A stretch of 51,671 nucleotides of DNA from Clostridia bacterium. GTDB lineage: Bacteria; Bacillota_A; Clostridia; UMGS1883. This document shows, piece by piece, positions 23,215-32,468 of the stretch. Location: contig JAFUJZ010000005.1 of the NCBI GenBank assembly GCA_017467965.1, forward strand, positions 1 to 51,671. The letters run 5' to 3'. The position numbers were made by a program, and so were the translations under genes. Positions within the stretch are counted from its first letter, which is position 1, and every line of letters begins with the position of its first letter. Below the pieces are notes generated by a model. The model searched no databases. It was given only the letters and a program-made list of their open reading frames with translations, and had not been told where the DNA came from.

Positions 23215-24552
23215 TGTTATCTCAACAGTCCTCATTTCGTTATCCCAGTCAACCGCCGAGCCAAATGCCTCGCTAATTGCCCTCACAGGCACCATTGTGC
23301 GGTCATTCGTGATTTCGGCGGCACAATCAAGTTCAATCGCTTCACCGTTTTTATAAAGCACATTTTCACCGATTGTGATTTTGATTTCATCTTGCGTTGT
23401 GTGGATTTTATCAACACCGTTGTCATTAATAATTTCAACTCGGTTTTTTAAAGCCGTTGCAGTTTTTGTTGTATCATCCCATGTAACTGTTGAACCCAAC
23501 GCTTCAAAAATTGCTCTCATGGGCACTAGTGCTCTATCGTTTTTAATATAAGGCACGGTATCGGTATTAAGTGCTTCTCCGTTTATGTAAACACCTATCA
23601 CAAGCGGTTTTATTTCTACACCTTCGGGTACGGCATTTTCTGTTACAAGTACTGCCTCGCCGTTTTTTATCTCGTAAAGGTTTCCGTCCTGACAGTAAGC
23701 ATAGGTTGTATATGTTGCCACCATATTTGCATTGTAGCCTGACCATTCAGCTGTAAAATGATACACGTTTTTCAAAAGCACATTGCCGCTTCGGTTCACC
23801 AAATCTCCGTTATTTAAAAGCATAACACTATAATTAAAGTCATAAACATTTTCGCCTATTTTTACAGGGACATTGCTTTCAATAAAACCGGATTGGTCAA
23901 ACCTGTCACCCCAGGCATATAAATCATTGTTATCGGTTTTTGCAAGGGTTCCCCATTCATAAAACTTCATTTGGCAAACATTATCAATGCTCATTCGGGT
24001 TGCGGTGTACTCTATTTCATGCTTTGCGTTTTCACCAATACCCAATTGGTTACTTATGTAAAATTCCATTGAATATCCGTTACTTTTTATAATGGTCATA
24101 TAGCCTTCTTTGCCCCATGCCCACATAGAGCCGTCTGTTTTGCGTGCAAAATAGCTGCTTGAGGTATTCCATACCTTATCAACGTTTTCCATAACTAAGA
24201 TGGGGGTATCTGTGCTGCCCTCCGGTTCACCAATACCCATGTATGCCTTAGCGCCCCACATATAAAGCTTGTTGTCCTTTGTTAAATAACCGTCTGTCAC
24301 AAGCTCTGCTACGTTATCGAGAATTTTTTCAAACTTTACATTCTCCTCGGGGCTTTTTAAAAGAATTCCGTCATGGGTCAAAAGGTATATTTCTGTTCCG
24401 TTACGATAGCAGGATTTAACATTGGTATACAATACCTCTTGAGTTGTCTTGTCATAGAACTCATCGTTTTCGTTGATACCGTAAACACCTGCCGACACAT
24501 AAGTTGTTGTCAAAATAATTATTGCCAAAACTGAACATATAACTTTTTTCAT
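23209..24552 (-). CDS. Secreted RCC1-repeat protein with stalk domain
   Basis: 447 residues. Signal peptide MKKVICSVLAIIILTTTYVS then AG. Residues about 25-310 contain RCC1-like repeats (KLYMWGAKAYMGIGEPEGST, SMWAWGKEGYMTI, DLYAWGDRFDQSG). Residues about 320-447 are the copper-amine-oxidase-N-like stalk module, with NDRALVPMRAIFEALGSTV and NDRTMVPVRAISEAFGSAV. Compared with the downstream paralogue it has a ~17-residue insertion between the two halves of the module and lacks the YD repeats. It lies just downstream of the sigma/anti-sigma pair and has an upstream motif identical to that of the sigma operon, so it is a candidate target of that sigma factor. Confidence 0.82.
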   Translation of the reverse strand: MKKVICSVLAIIILTTTYVSAGVYGINENDEFYDKTTQEVLYTNVKSCYRNGTEIYLLTHDGILLKSPEENVKFEKILDNVAELVTDGYLTKDNKLYMWGAKAYMGIGEPEGSTDTPILVMENVDKVWNTSSSYFARKTDGSMWAWGKEGYMTIIKSNGYSMEFYISNQLGIGENAKHEIEYTATRMSIDNVCQMKFYEWGTLAKTDNNDLYAWGDRFDQSGFIESNVPVKIGENVYDFNYSVMLLNNGDLVNRSGNVLLKNVYHFTAEWSGYNANMVATYTTYAYCQDGNLYEIKNGEAVLVTENAVPEGVEIKPLVIGVYINGEALNTDTVPYIKNDRALVPMRAIFEALGSTVTWDDTTKTATALKNRVEIINDNGVDKIHTTQDEIKITIGENVLYKNGEAIELDCAAEITNDRTMVPVRAISEAFGSAVDWDNEMRTVEITN

Positions 24553-24595
24553 AATATTTCCCCCTGTTTCGGAATGATTGGCATCGTCCCTTATT

Positions 24596-24627
24596 TATAA
24601 TACCTTTTAAATTGGCAAAAAGTTGCA
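24596..24627 (-). promoter_or_regulatory. Candidate ECF-sigma promoter for the RCC1 gene
   Basis: Minus strand TGCAACTTTTT, identical in all 11 bases to a motif upstream of the sigma gene, then 13 bases, then GTATTATA. It lies between the anti-sigma stop and the RCC1 start. Confidence 0.45.
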
Positions 24628-24628
24628 T

Positions 24629-25204
24629 TTATTTGTGTTTTATACCTTCTGCAATTTTTATTATCTCTTCTTTTTCAATATTGCCTGTTACGGAGTATGT
24701 TCGTTCATTATCACTCCAGACAACACTTTTTACGCCGTTTTCATCGGAATATAATCCATCATAGTCATTGATTTTTATATTTGTGTTATCAATCACAACA
24801 TCATTTGCCGCATTGACGTTTATTCTGAAATATAAATCATCTTTTTTATAGTTTAAGAGCACAACATTTGTCATTATGCGGCTGCCCTTTTCCTCAAAGC
24901 CTTGGGGGATATATTTTACCTCAATGTCATTACGATTATCTTCACCGGATATTGCCTGGGGTATATTATTACTGTTTTTTTGGGGATAAATATTGCCAAC
25001 AACAAAAAATGCTATAACTACACATGCCGCAAGGGAGGCTATTTTTATGACGGTTTGTGTATGAACTTTTCTTTGCTTTTCAAAAAGCTTTTGCATTTTT
25101 TCCTCATGCTCTTTTGAAAATTTTACGGCTTCTGCTTCTTCAAATTTCTCATTTTCAATAGCGATTTGCAAGGCTTTATCAAGCATTTTTTCAAAGTTTT
25201 TCAT
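24629..25204 (-). CDS. Probable anti-sigma factor, DUF4367 family
   Basis: 191 residues. Residues 1 to about 50 are a charged cytoplasmic helix region (LQIAIENEKFEEAEAVKF). One membrane segment follows at about 52-70 (VIKIASLAACVVIAFFVVG), then an extracellular domain whose C-terminal part (VKYIPQGFEEKGSRI to the end) matches the DUF4367 type. Its ATG overlaps the stop of the sigma gene by 4 bases (ATGA), so translation is coupled. This topology and linkage are typical of a membrane anti-sigma factor that releases its partner on an outside signal. The signal is unknown; the neighbouring secreted glycan-related genes suggest a surface or carbohydrate cue. Confidence 0.82.
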   Translation of the reverse strand: MKNFEKMLDKALQIAIENEKFEEAEAVKFSKEHEEKMQKLFEKQRKVHTQTVIKIASLAACVVIAFFVVGNIYPQKNSNNIPQAISGEDNRNDIEVKYIPQGFEEKGSRIMTNVVLLNYKKDDLYFRINVNAANDVVIDNTNIKINDYDGLYSDENGVKSVVWSDNERTYSVTGNIEKEEIIKIAEGIKHK

Positions 25205-25725
25205 ATTATCCCTTCTTTCTTTGCTTTTTCTTCAATCTGTTCACGTGCTCTTGTAAGGCGTTTTTTAACAGTTTCGGTACTAAGATTCATGATTTTTGCA
25301 ATCTCATGCCTTGAAAGCTTATGTACACGCCTTAAAATAAAAACGTCGCGATAAATCGGGTCAAGGGTATTTATTATATCAGTGAGCTTTTCTAACGCAT
25401 CCTGCCCTGCGATTATACTTTCAACACTCTCCTGCGAAGACTGCATATTGTCCTGCAGTTCGCAGTCTGCAATATATTTTGTTTTCATGTTAAGTGCAAC
25501 ATTTCTACATATAACAACCAAAAAATTTCTCGTTCGGGGACAATTTTCTTCGTCTATTTTGTTAAGATTTTTCATCACTCGTAAAAATGTGTCGTGCACC
25601 GCATCTTCGCTGAGTGCACCATCTTGGAGTATGTCAAACGCTACTTTATACAAAAGCTTTTTATAAGAATGGTAAAGTCGTTCAATTTTAAGTTCACGTT
25701 CGCTGTCAAATGTAAAAAATAGCAC
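25201..25725 (-). CDS. ECF-type RNA polymerase sigma factor
   Basis: 174 residues, the usual length for a two-domain sigma-70 family ECF factor. Region 2 is about 12-80 (LYKVAFDILQDGALSEDAVH, DTFLRVMKNL). Region 4 is about 110-165 (TLDPIYRDVFILRRVHKLSR, IAKIMNLSTETVKKRLTRAR). GTG start; AAAGGAG lies 9 bases upstream, while a closer AAGGAG touches the start codon. It is immediately followed by, and overlaps, the anti-sigma gene. A TGCAACTTTTT motif about 50 bases upstream is repeated before the nearby RCC1 gene, suggesting autoregulation. Confidence 0.92.
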   Translation of the reverse strand: MLFFTFDSERELKIERLYHSYKKLLYKVAFDILQDGALSEDAVHDTFLRVMKNLNKIDEENCPRTRNFLVVICRNVALNMKTKYIADCELQDNMQSSQESVESIIAGQDALEKLTDIINTLDPIYRDVFILRRVHKLSRHEIAKIMNLSTETVKKRLTRAREQIEEKAKKEGII

Positions 25726-25745
25726 TCCTTACCACTCCTTTCACT

Positions 25746-25777
25746 AATATAGACACAAAAAATATGAAAAAGTTGCA
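25746..25777 (-). promoter_or_regulatory. Candidate autoregulatory ECF promoter for the sigma operon
   Basis: Minus strand TGCAACTTTTT (-35-like, with the AAC typical of ECF promoters), 13 bases, TCTATATT. Shares the 11-mer with 24617-24627. Confidence 0.45.
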
Positions 25778-25810
25778 AATATCTTGACTTTATTTTATCA
25801 CACATAAAAA

Positions 25811-25837
25811 GAACGCACAAGCATAGCTTGTGCGTTC
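25811..25837 (-). terminator. Terminator of the giant peptidase gene
   Basis: Perfect 12-bp stem GAACGCACAAGC with 3-base loop, followed by TTTTTAT on the minus strand; 7 bases past the stop at 25845. Confidence 0.85.
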
Positions 25838-25844
25838 GATAATT

Positions 25845-28800
25845 TTATTCGGCCGTTGTACTTGTAACAACAGGTGTAAATGTAAATGTGAGTGTACCAT
25901 CCTCTGCAATAGAATCGTTAGTAATCATGTTTACTACCGCAGAATTGTTGTTATTAATTCTCACATATTCCTTCCACCACTCACGAATTTCAGCATTAGT
26001 AGAAGGTGTGACGGTTACTGTGTAACTGCCGTCACCGTTGTCAACACGGCTTACTTCAAAGAACAAGTCGCCTGAGTATGCGCCTGTGCCCTCAGTACGG
26101 GCTGTAATTGTGCCATCAGAAGAGTATGTAAGACGGATACCTGTCTGGTTAACGTAAGCGTTCAATACGTCTACAAGCACATCTGTAAGCTCATATACAG
26201 TACCTGTCTTATCCTCGCCTGTTGCGTTGTCGTCTGCTGTGTAACCATTCTTCAATATACCTGCCGCAACCTTATAAATACTTCTTGTAACAGGTGTGCC
26301 TTCAAAGGTCTGACCGTCAACTGTAATATAAGGTGTTGCTGTGAATTCACGGTTATAGTTTGTTGTGGCAAGATTTGTGATAGCTGTTGTGAACACATCT
26401 GTGCTCTGCCATTTTTCAGCAGGAATATCAACCGCTTCTGCATCGCTACCCTCAGCTGTAATCTTTACACCGTAGGTTGCACCTTCAACTGTTGCTAAGC
26501 TGTCCGCACGATTAAGCAGTGTTACAAACCTCAAACCGCTTCCGTCGCCTACCTTACCATCTGTGTCAACACCTGAGCCTATTCTTACCTGAGCACCGGA
26601 AACCATGTTAACACCTACACTTGCAGGATAGTATCCGCCCTCTTCGGGAGTAATTGCTTCTGTCACACCGTCAGTTACCTTGTAAACCTTAACTCCGTTT
26701 GTAAATGCAACTGCTTCTGTGCTGTCTGTATACATCTTAACTGTGCTGCCGTCTACGATTGTAACACCATCTTCGGGAGCGGACATAAGCGAACCGTCCT
26801 TAGTTACCTTTGTTGCGCCCGATACTGTAATATATGTACCGTCTTCAACTGTTAAATATGCCGCCTTACCTTCGTATGCTCCGCCTGCAACTGCCGCTTC
26901 GCGTTCTGCAATGTAAGCTGCACCCCAAGCTGCATTGAGTCTGATTGTGATTGTAGTAAGACCCATCTTCTGAGCCGCCTTCATAGCCTCTGTAATATCA
27001 AGAGTTATATAACCTACAGTATTTGTACTTCTTGATGTGAAAACGGGGTTTGTCTGACTCTCCAAAAGGGTAAGATTTGCCGCTGTAGCGGTGCCTGTAA
27101 GCCAGCTGTCGTCGTTTACAGCATAGCCTGCCATGCGGATAGATGTGTTAGAGTTAGTGAAGGTATTGCTGTGCCAATTACGAACATAGAAGTGTGCAAC
27201 AGCCGCCTTACCGTCTTCAAGCTCTAACACAGGGAATTGGAAAAGACCAACTCTTGATGTACCAAGGGTTGAAGGTGTATGTGAGCCGTCTGCCATAGCA
27301 ACACCATCAGCATCGCTAAGGGGTGCACGGTCGTTGCCTCCGACTGCGGCAACAAATACGCTGTTTGTGTCAGTTGCGTTAATACCGTAAACTGTTGTGC
27401 CCTGAACATAAGCATCCTCTAAAACAGGATACATGTCTGTAAGCTCGCTTACAACAACTGTAACATCTTCACTTACAACTGTTTCGGGTATCTGATAATA
27501 GTGACCCAATCCTTCATCATCAATAACAAAACCGACTGTTTCGCTTACTGTGAAGGAGCCACTCTGTACATCACCGGAGATACTTCTTACCAATGTGCCA
27601 TCTTCTGTAACGAAGCTTGCTGTTACATAACCTGCATAATATATTTTTATATTTGATGTAGTAAATGAGCCCTTACCATTGTTTGTAAACATACCTACAC
27701 AGTTGATATATGTATCATTTTTTCTGAATCCGTAGTTTTCTTTTGTGACAAAGTTTCCTGAAGGGTCTGTAATTGTTACGGTATATTTGTCCGTAGATGC
27801 ATCACCCTTGACCAATATACGATATGTTGTATTTGTGCTGATTGACATAGCAGTTGCATCCGATGTAGTTCTGCCACCTGTACCATTACCGTTTACAGGG
27901 ATAAGCCCTCCGTTGAAGCCCAGAAGAATCTGTGCATTTCCGAAAAACTGTGATTGGGAAGAATTTTTGAAAACCAACCAGATATCACCGAAGGATGCTA
28001 CATTAACATCCATTTCAGCATAAAATTCACCTGTTATTGAAAGAGGGAATTTCGTTGTGCTGGTTGCCATCGTCTGAGCATTTGTCTGATTGCTGGCACT
28101 TGTAACATCAGGAAGTGTAAAGCTTTCGGGAAGCACCGTAACAGTTGCTTCTGCCTTAATTACAGTACCTTCCACAGTACCGTAAACTATACATTCTTCG
28201 CCCTCTACAAGTGTGGAATAGTCCCACTCAACGCCAACTTCCATTGTGCCGCTTGATGTTGTTGCAGTTAATGTTGTGGGAAGAACAGGCAAGTTATCGC
28301 CGATAACTGTTGCAGAAACTGCTTCAATGGACTGAATATCACTTACTGTATAAGTGATTGTAACTGTGCCTGTGCTGTTTGCTGTATAGCTTGTAGCGTT
28401 CGTATCATCCTTTGTATAAACGCTGTCACCGTACACAACAGTAAGAGGAACTATTGTTTCGTCTGTAAGGTCAATTACATCACCTACAAAGCCGTTTACC
28501 GTAGTTGTGCCTATAACTGTTGAGCCTGATTTATATTCAATGGTAGTAACTACTCTGTCACTTTCAGCACTTGTAACCTCATAAAGACCAAAGTTACCTA
28601 TTGTGTTGTAAACCCCTGCATCAGTCTTAAGCCAACGGAAGTTAATCTGTACATATTCCTTTTCGGCAGTAAACACAAAATAGTTTGTACCTGCCTTGCC
28701 TGTGCCGATTACTGTGCCGTCATTTGTAGCGGAAATATCATTCTTCTGTGATACTATATGGTATTGGTTTTCCACATCGGATGTATATGTAAACACATAT

Positions 28801-31800
28801 GTCTTACCGATTTCAACGTCCCATGCACGATACAGTGAGCCTTCACCTGTCGCACCTGTGGATGCTTTTGCGGTAATAGTACCGTCAGCATTTACTGTAA
28901 ATTTACTTGTTGTTGCTTCACCGCCTGCGGCGTTGTACCAGCCCTTAAGAGAGGCACTAAATTCGCCGTTTGCAATAAGGTTTTCTGTTGTTGTTTTGTA
29001 TGCCGCATTATCTGCAGTTTCAAAGCATGTGCCGACAGTTAAGCCGCCGCCTGCAAGGTTTGTCATTTCAACCTCTGTATCGGCAGTGTATGTATTGCCT
29101 TCAGCATAGTAAATTTCGTTAACACCATTTTCGTATATATATACTTCGGGGAAAGTAGCTCCGCTTCTCTTTGTAACGGATTTTACTTCTTCGCCGCCAG
29201 CAAGGTATGTTACCGTGATAACACCATCTTCGCCTGCATCCGCGTAGATAACAATGTTCTTGTAGCTTACTGTAACGCCACTCGAACCGCCTGCCGTCTT
29301 AAATCCGCCAAAGCCTGTGAAAGAGCCTGTGTATACGTTCACGCTTACAGGTGTGAAGAGACCGTATTCGTCTACAACACCGTAAGTAACTGTGTAAACA
29401 CTATCACCCTCAGCTAAAGCTGCAAGGTTATCTGTGTAGTTTTCGCTCTTTGCAAATTCTTCCGCCAAAGTTGCGTCCCATGTTCTGTTTTCCGCAACAA
29501 TTCTTACTCTTTCGCCGTTTGCAAAGCTCACCGCACTTCTGTCTGTACGGAGTGTGCCGGAGGCAAGTCTTTCACCTACAAAGTTTGTAAGTCTTGCCTG
29601 ACCTGTTGTATCGGAAACAGAGTCTGTACCGCGGATAGAAGAGTTTGTTTCACCACGACCAACATGGATTGCGCTTGCGTCTGTTGCATAACGGTGCGCA
29701 AAGAGTACTGTTGTACCGTCAGCATCGAGTACACCGTGGTCGGGGTAAGCTGAGCCACCTTCGGGGTCAAATTCAATAACAAATTTATCTGTTTCGATAG
29801 CGGGAGACTTAATCGAACAAGTAACAGCACCTGTAATGTTAAGTCCTCCGTCAACTGTTACATTGCTACTTGTACTACTCCATCCGTACCAGGTGGAGTT
29901 TGTATTTTCTGTATTTGAGTTGAGCGTACCTGTTGAAGCGTCACTCGCTGCGTCGACTTCAACAGCAAAATTCCCCACCATATTACCAATATCAGTTGAG
30001 GAATATTCATAGCCCATATCGTAAATTCTTACATAATCAATGCTTCCTGTAAAGCCTTTACCGATATAGCTCTTACCTGCCATAGCACAGTCAAGAAGTG
30101 TTGTAGCATTACTTACAGTACTACTTACACCGTTTACAGTAAGTGTAATATTTGTACCGTCAAGAGTAATTTCAATCTCCTTAACCGCATCTGCACAGCT
30201 CACACTTGCACCACCAAATGCAACACTGCTATCTGTCACTTCAAGCTCAAGGCTGCCTAATGTTAATGCAGTGCCGGTGCCTGTTACGCCAATTGTAACC
30301 TTGCCGTTATTGTAGTACATTGCGGAAGAATCAAGAATTACATAATTACTTCCGTCAAATACTGCACATCCGTCTTCATATGCTACATCCACGCCGTAAA
30401 GGTCTGTGTAGGAATATGTATCACGAAGATTTTCTTCAAATTCATATCTTGAACGAAGATTTACAACGTAAGGACGCACATAAGCAGACTGAATAGTCTT
30501 TGTATATGTAGAGTCGTTTGCAGTATGGTAACCGGAGAACGCACCACCTGCAATTGTATGACCTGCGTCTTCGAAGAAGTCACCGTATGTAATAGCTTCG
30601 CCGCCTGCAGTACCGTTATAAAGACCTAATGTAGAGCCCTTTATAACAGCATTGCCCTTTGCAGTATAGTCAACATACAAGCATGCGTTTTCAATAACTC
30701 TTGCATTATCTGTAACCGCTGCTCTGTCAAAGAGCACCGCATAGTCACCAACGTATGCGTTACCGCTAACCGTAGCATTACCTGCAACAATTGCATAACC
30801 GTCAATTATTGCATTATCACTTACTGTTGCACTACCCATAACAACTGCGTTAGGTCCTACGTATGCAGTAGATGCAACACTAGCTGTTGTAGCTACTTTA
30901 CCGCCACCGTTGGAGTGCGTTCTAAACGTACCCGAAGGTGTAGGTCTTGTCATAGGTGTAGCACCGCTAAGTGTTACGCTGTAGGGATACTGTGTTTTAT
31001 TTTCATAAGGGAAATTTGCTTCTGTAGAATGAGTAGCCCAGCCTGTAATGGTATGACGAGCCATACTGTCAAGGGAGGGAGTAGCCGCAACTGTAAGATA
31101 CAACTCATCAGTACTTGATGCGGTAATACTCATTGTTTCGCCTGCACTAAAGAGGTCGGAATATGTGCTTGTTCCACTACTTGATACCTTAACAAGTCTT
31201 GCTCTCCAGTCAGCACCTTCTACATCAGTTTCGCTGTTTAATGTAACAGAAACTGTGCCCGCAGTAAAATCAAGGGGAATAACATTGTAACCCATTGCCT
31301 GAGGTACTCTTTCAGGAGGAACTACATATGTGTTTGCCTCTTCTCCTTTTTCTTCAAGCATTGTGTATCTCTGCTGCCAGAAGAAACTACCGTTCATAAC
31401 ATTATTTATAGCAGTATCATATCGGCTTTTGTTGTTAAAGTCCAAGTCGGCAATATGAGAAGCATACATACCAACAGTATCGGCAACTGTTAAATCACCG
31501 TTGTTAGCCTCCAACACTTCCCAAAAAAGCGTATTTGTGCTTCCGGAATCATAGCTGAGAAGCTTCTGAACAAAGGTTGAACCGTATACACCTGTATTAT
31601 CGGGATCTTCCGTAAGATACTGGAGTATGGGCCAAGCTTCGTAGTAGCCACGGCCGTTCATCTTTGTAAGATGAGATTCTCTCAAGTACAAGTGAGACAT
31701 CTGTGTTGTAGTAGAGTCCATATATTCATAAATATACTGTTCTGCAAACCAGTTTGCCACAGCTTCGAACCAAGGACCGAGGAAAATATTATTTTCCCAC

Positions 31801-32333
31801 GCGTTGTCGCCCTGGGCATAATGCACTGCGTGACCGAACTCGTGAGCCACAACGGTTGCTGATGTAATCGCTGTTACCGAGCACATAAAATAGGGGTAAC
31901 CTTCGGCATCAACGCTACCGTATGCGCCCCATTCGCCTGCGCCAAGGTCGTAGTAGTCAACACCCGTACCCATAACAACTACGTTTGTCTTGTACTGGGT
32001 TTCTTTGTCTCCACTGTCAAGTACGGATGTACTTGTGGGCTCCATGCCCATTTTGTCAATAAACAGCGCCCAACAATTTTCAAGGGTTTCCCCAAGTGTT
32101 GTAAGCTGACTTTCCGTTATTGTGTTTGCACCGTCCGTATCGTAAATGATTACAAAATGGTCAGTTTCGTAAAGCTGGTGATTTGCAAGTACAACTGTCT
32201 CTGTTGAACTTTTGACCAAATCACGCGTTAAATACGTGACTGTGTCTGCCGCAAAGCTTACGGCAGGGCAAACCGATAATACCATTGTGATTACCACAAG
32301 AAATGATATTAATGATTTAAACCTTGATTTCAT
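25845..32333 (-). CDS. Giant secreted putative zinc metallopeptidase with multiple glycan-binding-like modules
   Basis: 2162 residues, signal peptide ending AVSFAA (~29). The N-terminal domain (about 35-330) has HEFGH at 164-168 and Glu189 in PWFEAVANWF, a gluzincin-like zinc site; it resembles DUF6055-type proteins. Next are hexapeptide-like repeats (about 480-560; VSDNAIIDGYAIVAGNATVS), a left-handed beta-helix pattern. Then a LamG-like domain (about 640-795, ending SIDYVRIYD), further lectin-like and CBM4/9-like domains, Ig-like repeats, a DNRLRE/CBM96-like domain (about 1650-1830) and a ~255-residue C-terminal module (RIGSGVDTDG to YVRINNNNS). The last two are shared with the GH105 protein. 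The ATG at 32333 is chosen because GGGAGGAG lies before it. Role inferred: extracellular proteolysis of glycoprotein targets. Confidence 0.8.
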   Translation of the reverse strand: MKSRFKSLISFLVVITMVLSVCPAVSFAADTVTYLTRDLVKSSTETVVLANHQLYETDHFVIIYDTDGANTITESQLTTLGETLENCWALFIDKMGMEPTSTSVLDSGDKETQYKTNVVVMGTGVDYYDLGAGEWGAYGSVDAEGYPYFMCSVTAITSATVVAHEFGHAVHYAQGDNAWENNIFLGPWFEAVANWFAEQYIYEYMDSTTTQMSHLYLRESHLTKMNGRGYYEAWPILQYLTEDPDNTGVYGSTFVQKLLSYDSGSTNTLFWEVLEANNGDLTVADTVGMYASHIADLDFNNKSRYDTAINNVMNGSFFWQQRYTMLEEKGEEANTYVVPPERVPQAMGYNVIPLDFTAGTVSVTLNSETDVEGADWRARLVKVSSSGTSTYSDLFSAGETMSITASSTDELYLTVAATPSLDSMARHTITGWATHSTEANFPYENKTQYPYSVTLSGATPMTRPTPSGTFRTHSNGGGKVATTASVASTAYVGPNAVVMGSATVSDNAIIDGYAIVAGNATVSGNAYVGDYAVLFDRAAVTDNARVIENACLYVDYTAKGNAVIKGSTLGLYNGTAGGEAITYGDFFEDAGHTIAGGAFSGYHTANDSTYTKTIQSAYVRPYVVNLRSRYEFEENLRDTYSYTDLYGVDVAYEDGCAVFDGSNYVILDSSAMYYNNGKVTIGVTGTGTALTLGSLELEVTDSSVAFGGASVSCADAVKEIEITLDGTNITLTVNGVSSTVSNATTLLDCAMAGKSYIGKGFTGSIDYVRIYDMGYEYSSTDIGNMVGNFAVEVDAASDASTGTLNSNTENTNSTWYGWSSTSSNVTVDGGLNITGAVTCSIKSPAIETDKFVIEFDPEGGSAYPDHGVLDADGTTVLFAHRYATDASAIHVGRGETNSSIRGTDSVSDTTGQARLTNFVGERLASGTLRTDRSAVSFANGERVRIVAENRTWDATLAEEFAKSENYTDNLAALAEGDSVYTVTYGVVDEYGLFTPVSVNVYTGSFTGFGGFKTAGGSSGVTVSYKNIVIYADAGEDGVITVTYLAGGEEVKSVTKRSGATFPEVYIYENGVNEIYYAEGNTYTADTEVEMTNLAGGGLTVGTCFETADNAAYKTTTENLIANGEFSASLKGWYNAAGGEATTSKFTVNADGTITAKASTGATGEGSLYRAWDVEIGKTYVFTYTSDVENQYHIVSQKNDISATNDGTVIGTGKAGTNYFVFTAEKEYVQINFRWLKTDAGVYNTIGNFGLYEVTSAESDRVVTTIEYKSGSTVIGTTTVNGFVGDVIDLTDETIVPLTVVYGDSVYTKDDTNATSYTANSTGTVTITYTVSDIQSIEAVSATVIGDNLPVLPTTLTATTSSGTMEVGVEWDYSTLVEGEECIVYGTVEGTVIKAEATVTVLPESFTLPDVTSASNQTNAQTMATSTTKFPLSITGEFYAEMDVNVASFGDIWLVFKNSSQSQFFGNAQILLGFNGGLIPVNGNGTGGRTTSDATAMSISTNTTYRILVKGDASTDKYTVTITDPSGNFVTKENYGFRKNDTYINCVGMFTNNGKGSFTTSNIKIYYAGYVTASFVTEDGTLVRSISGDVQSGSFTVSETVGFVIDDEGLGHYYQIPETVVSEDVTVVVSELTDMYPVLEDAYVQGTTVYGINATDTNSVFVAAVGGNDRAPLSDADGVAMADGSHTPSTLGTSRVGLFQFPVLELEDGKAAVAHFYVRNWHSNTFTNSNTSIRMAGYAVNDDSWLTGTATAANLTLLESQTNPVFTSRSTNTVGYITLDITEAMKAAQKMGLTTITIRLNAAWGAAYIAEREAAVAGGAYEGKAAYLTVEDGTYITVSGATKVTKDGSLMSAPEDGVTIVDGSTVKMYTDSTEAVAFTNGVKVYKVTDGVTEAITPEEGGYYPASVGVNMVSGAQVRIGSGVDTDGKVGDGSGLRFVTLLNRADSLATVEGATYGVKITAEGSDAEAVDIPAEKWQSTDVFTTAITNLATTNYNREFTATPYITVDGQTFEGTPVTRSIYKVAAGILKNGYTADDNATGEDKTGTVYELTDVLVDVLNAYVNQTGIRLTYSSDGTITARTEGTGAYSGDLFFEVSRVDNGDGSYTVTVTPSTNAEIREWWKEYVRINNNNSAVVNMITNDSIAEDGTLTFTFTPVVTSTTAE

Positions 32334-32378
32334 ACAATCTCCTCCCATTACAGGGGCTTACCCCATATAGTTACGCTA

Positions 32379-32407
32379 AGTATATACCAAAACGTGTAAA
32401 AATTCAA
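32379..32407 (-). promoter_or_regulatory. SigA-type promoter for the giant peptidase gene
   Basis: Minus strand TTGAAT, 17-base spacer, TATACT. The ~40-base leader contains a small GGGGTAAGCCCC hairpin. Confidence 0.65.
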
Positions 32408-32426
32408 GGTTATTTCACACGCAAAA

Positions 32427-32451
32427 ACGGGCTTGAATGAATCAAGCCCGT
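32427..32451 (-). terminator. Terminator of sfsA
   Basis: ACGGGCTTGA pairs perfectly with TCAAGCCCGT, followed by TTTTTG on the minus strand. Confidence 0.85.
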
Positions 32452-32468
32452 CAATATGAGAAAAATTT

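Noticed and set aside
30700..30900. 18-base periodicity in the giant gene
   Set aside because: Explained by hexapeptide repeats of the encoded beta-helix; not a CRISPR or satellite.
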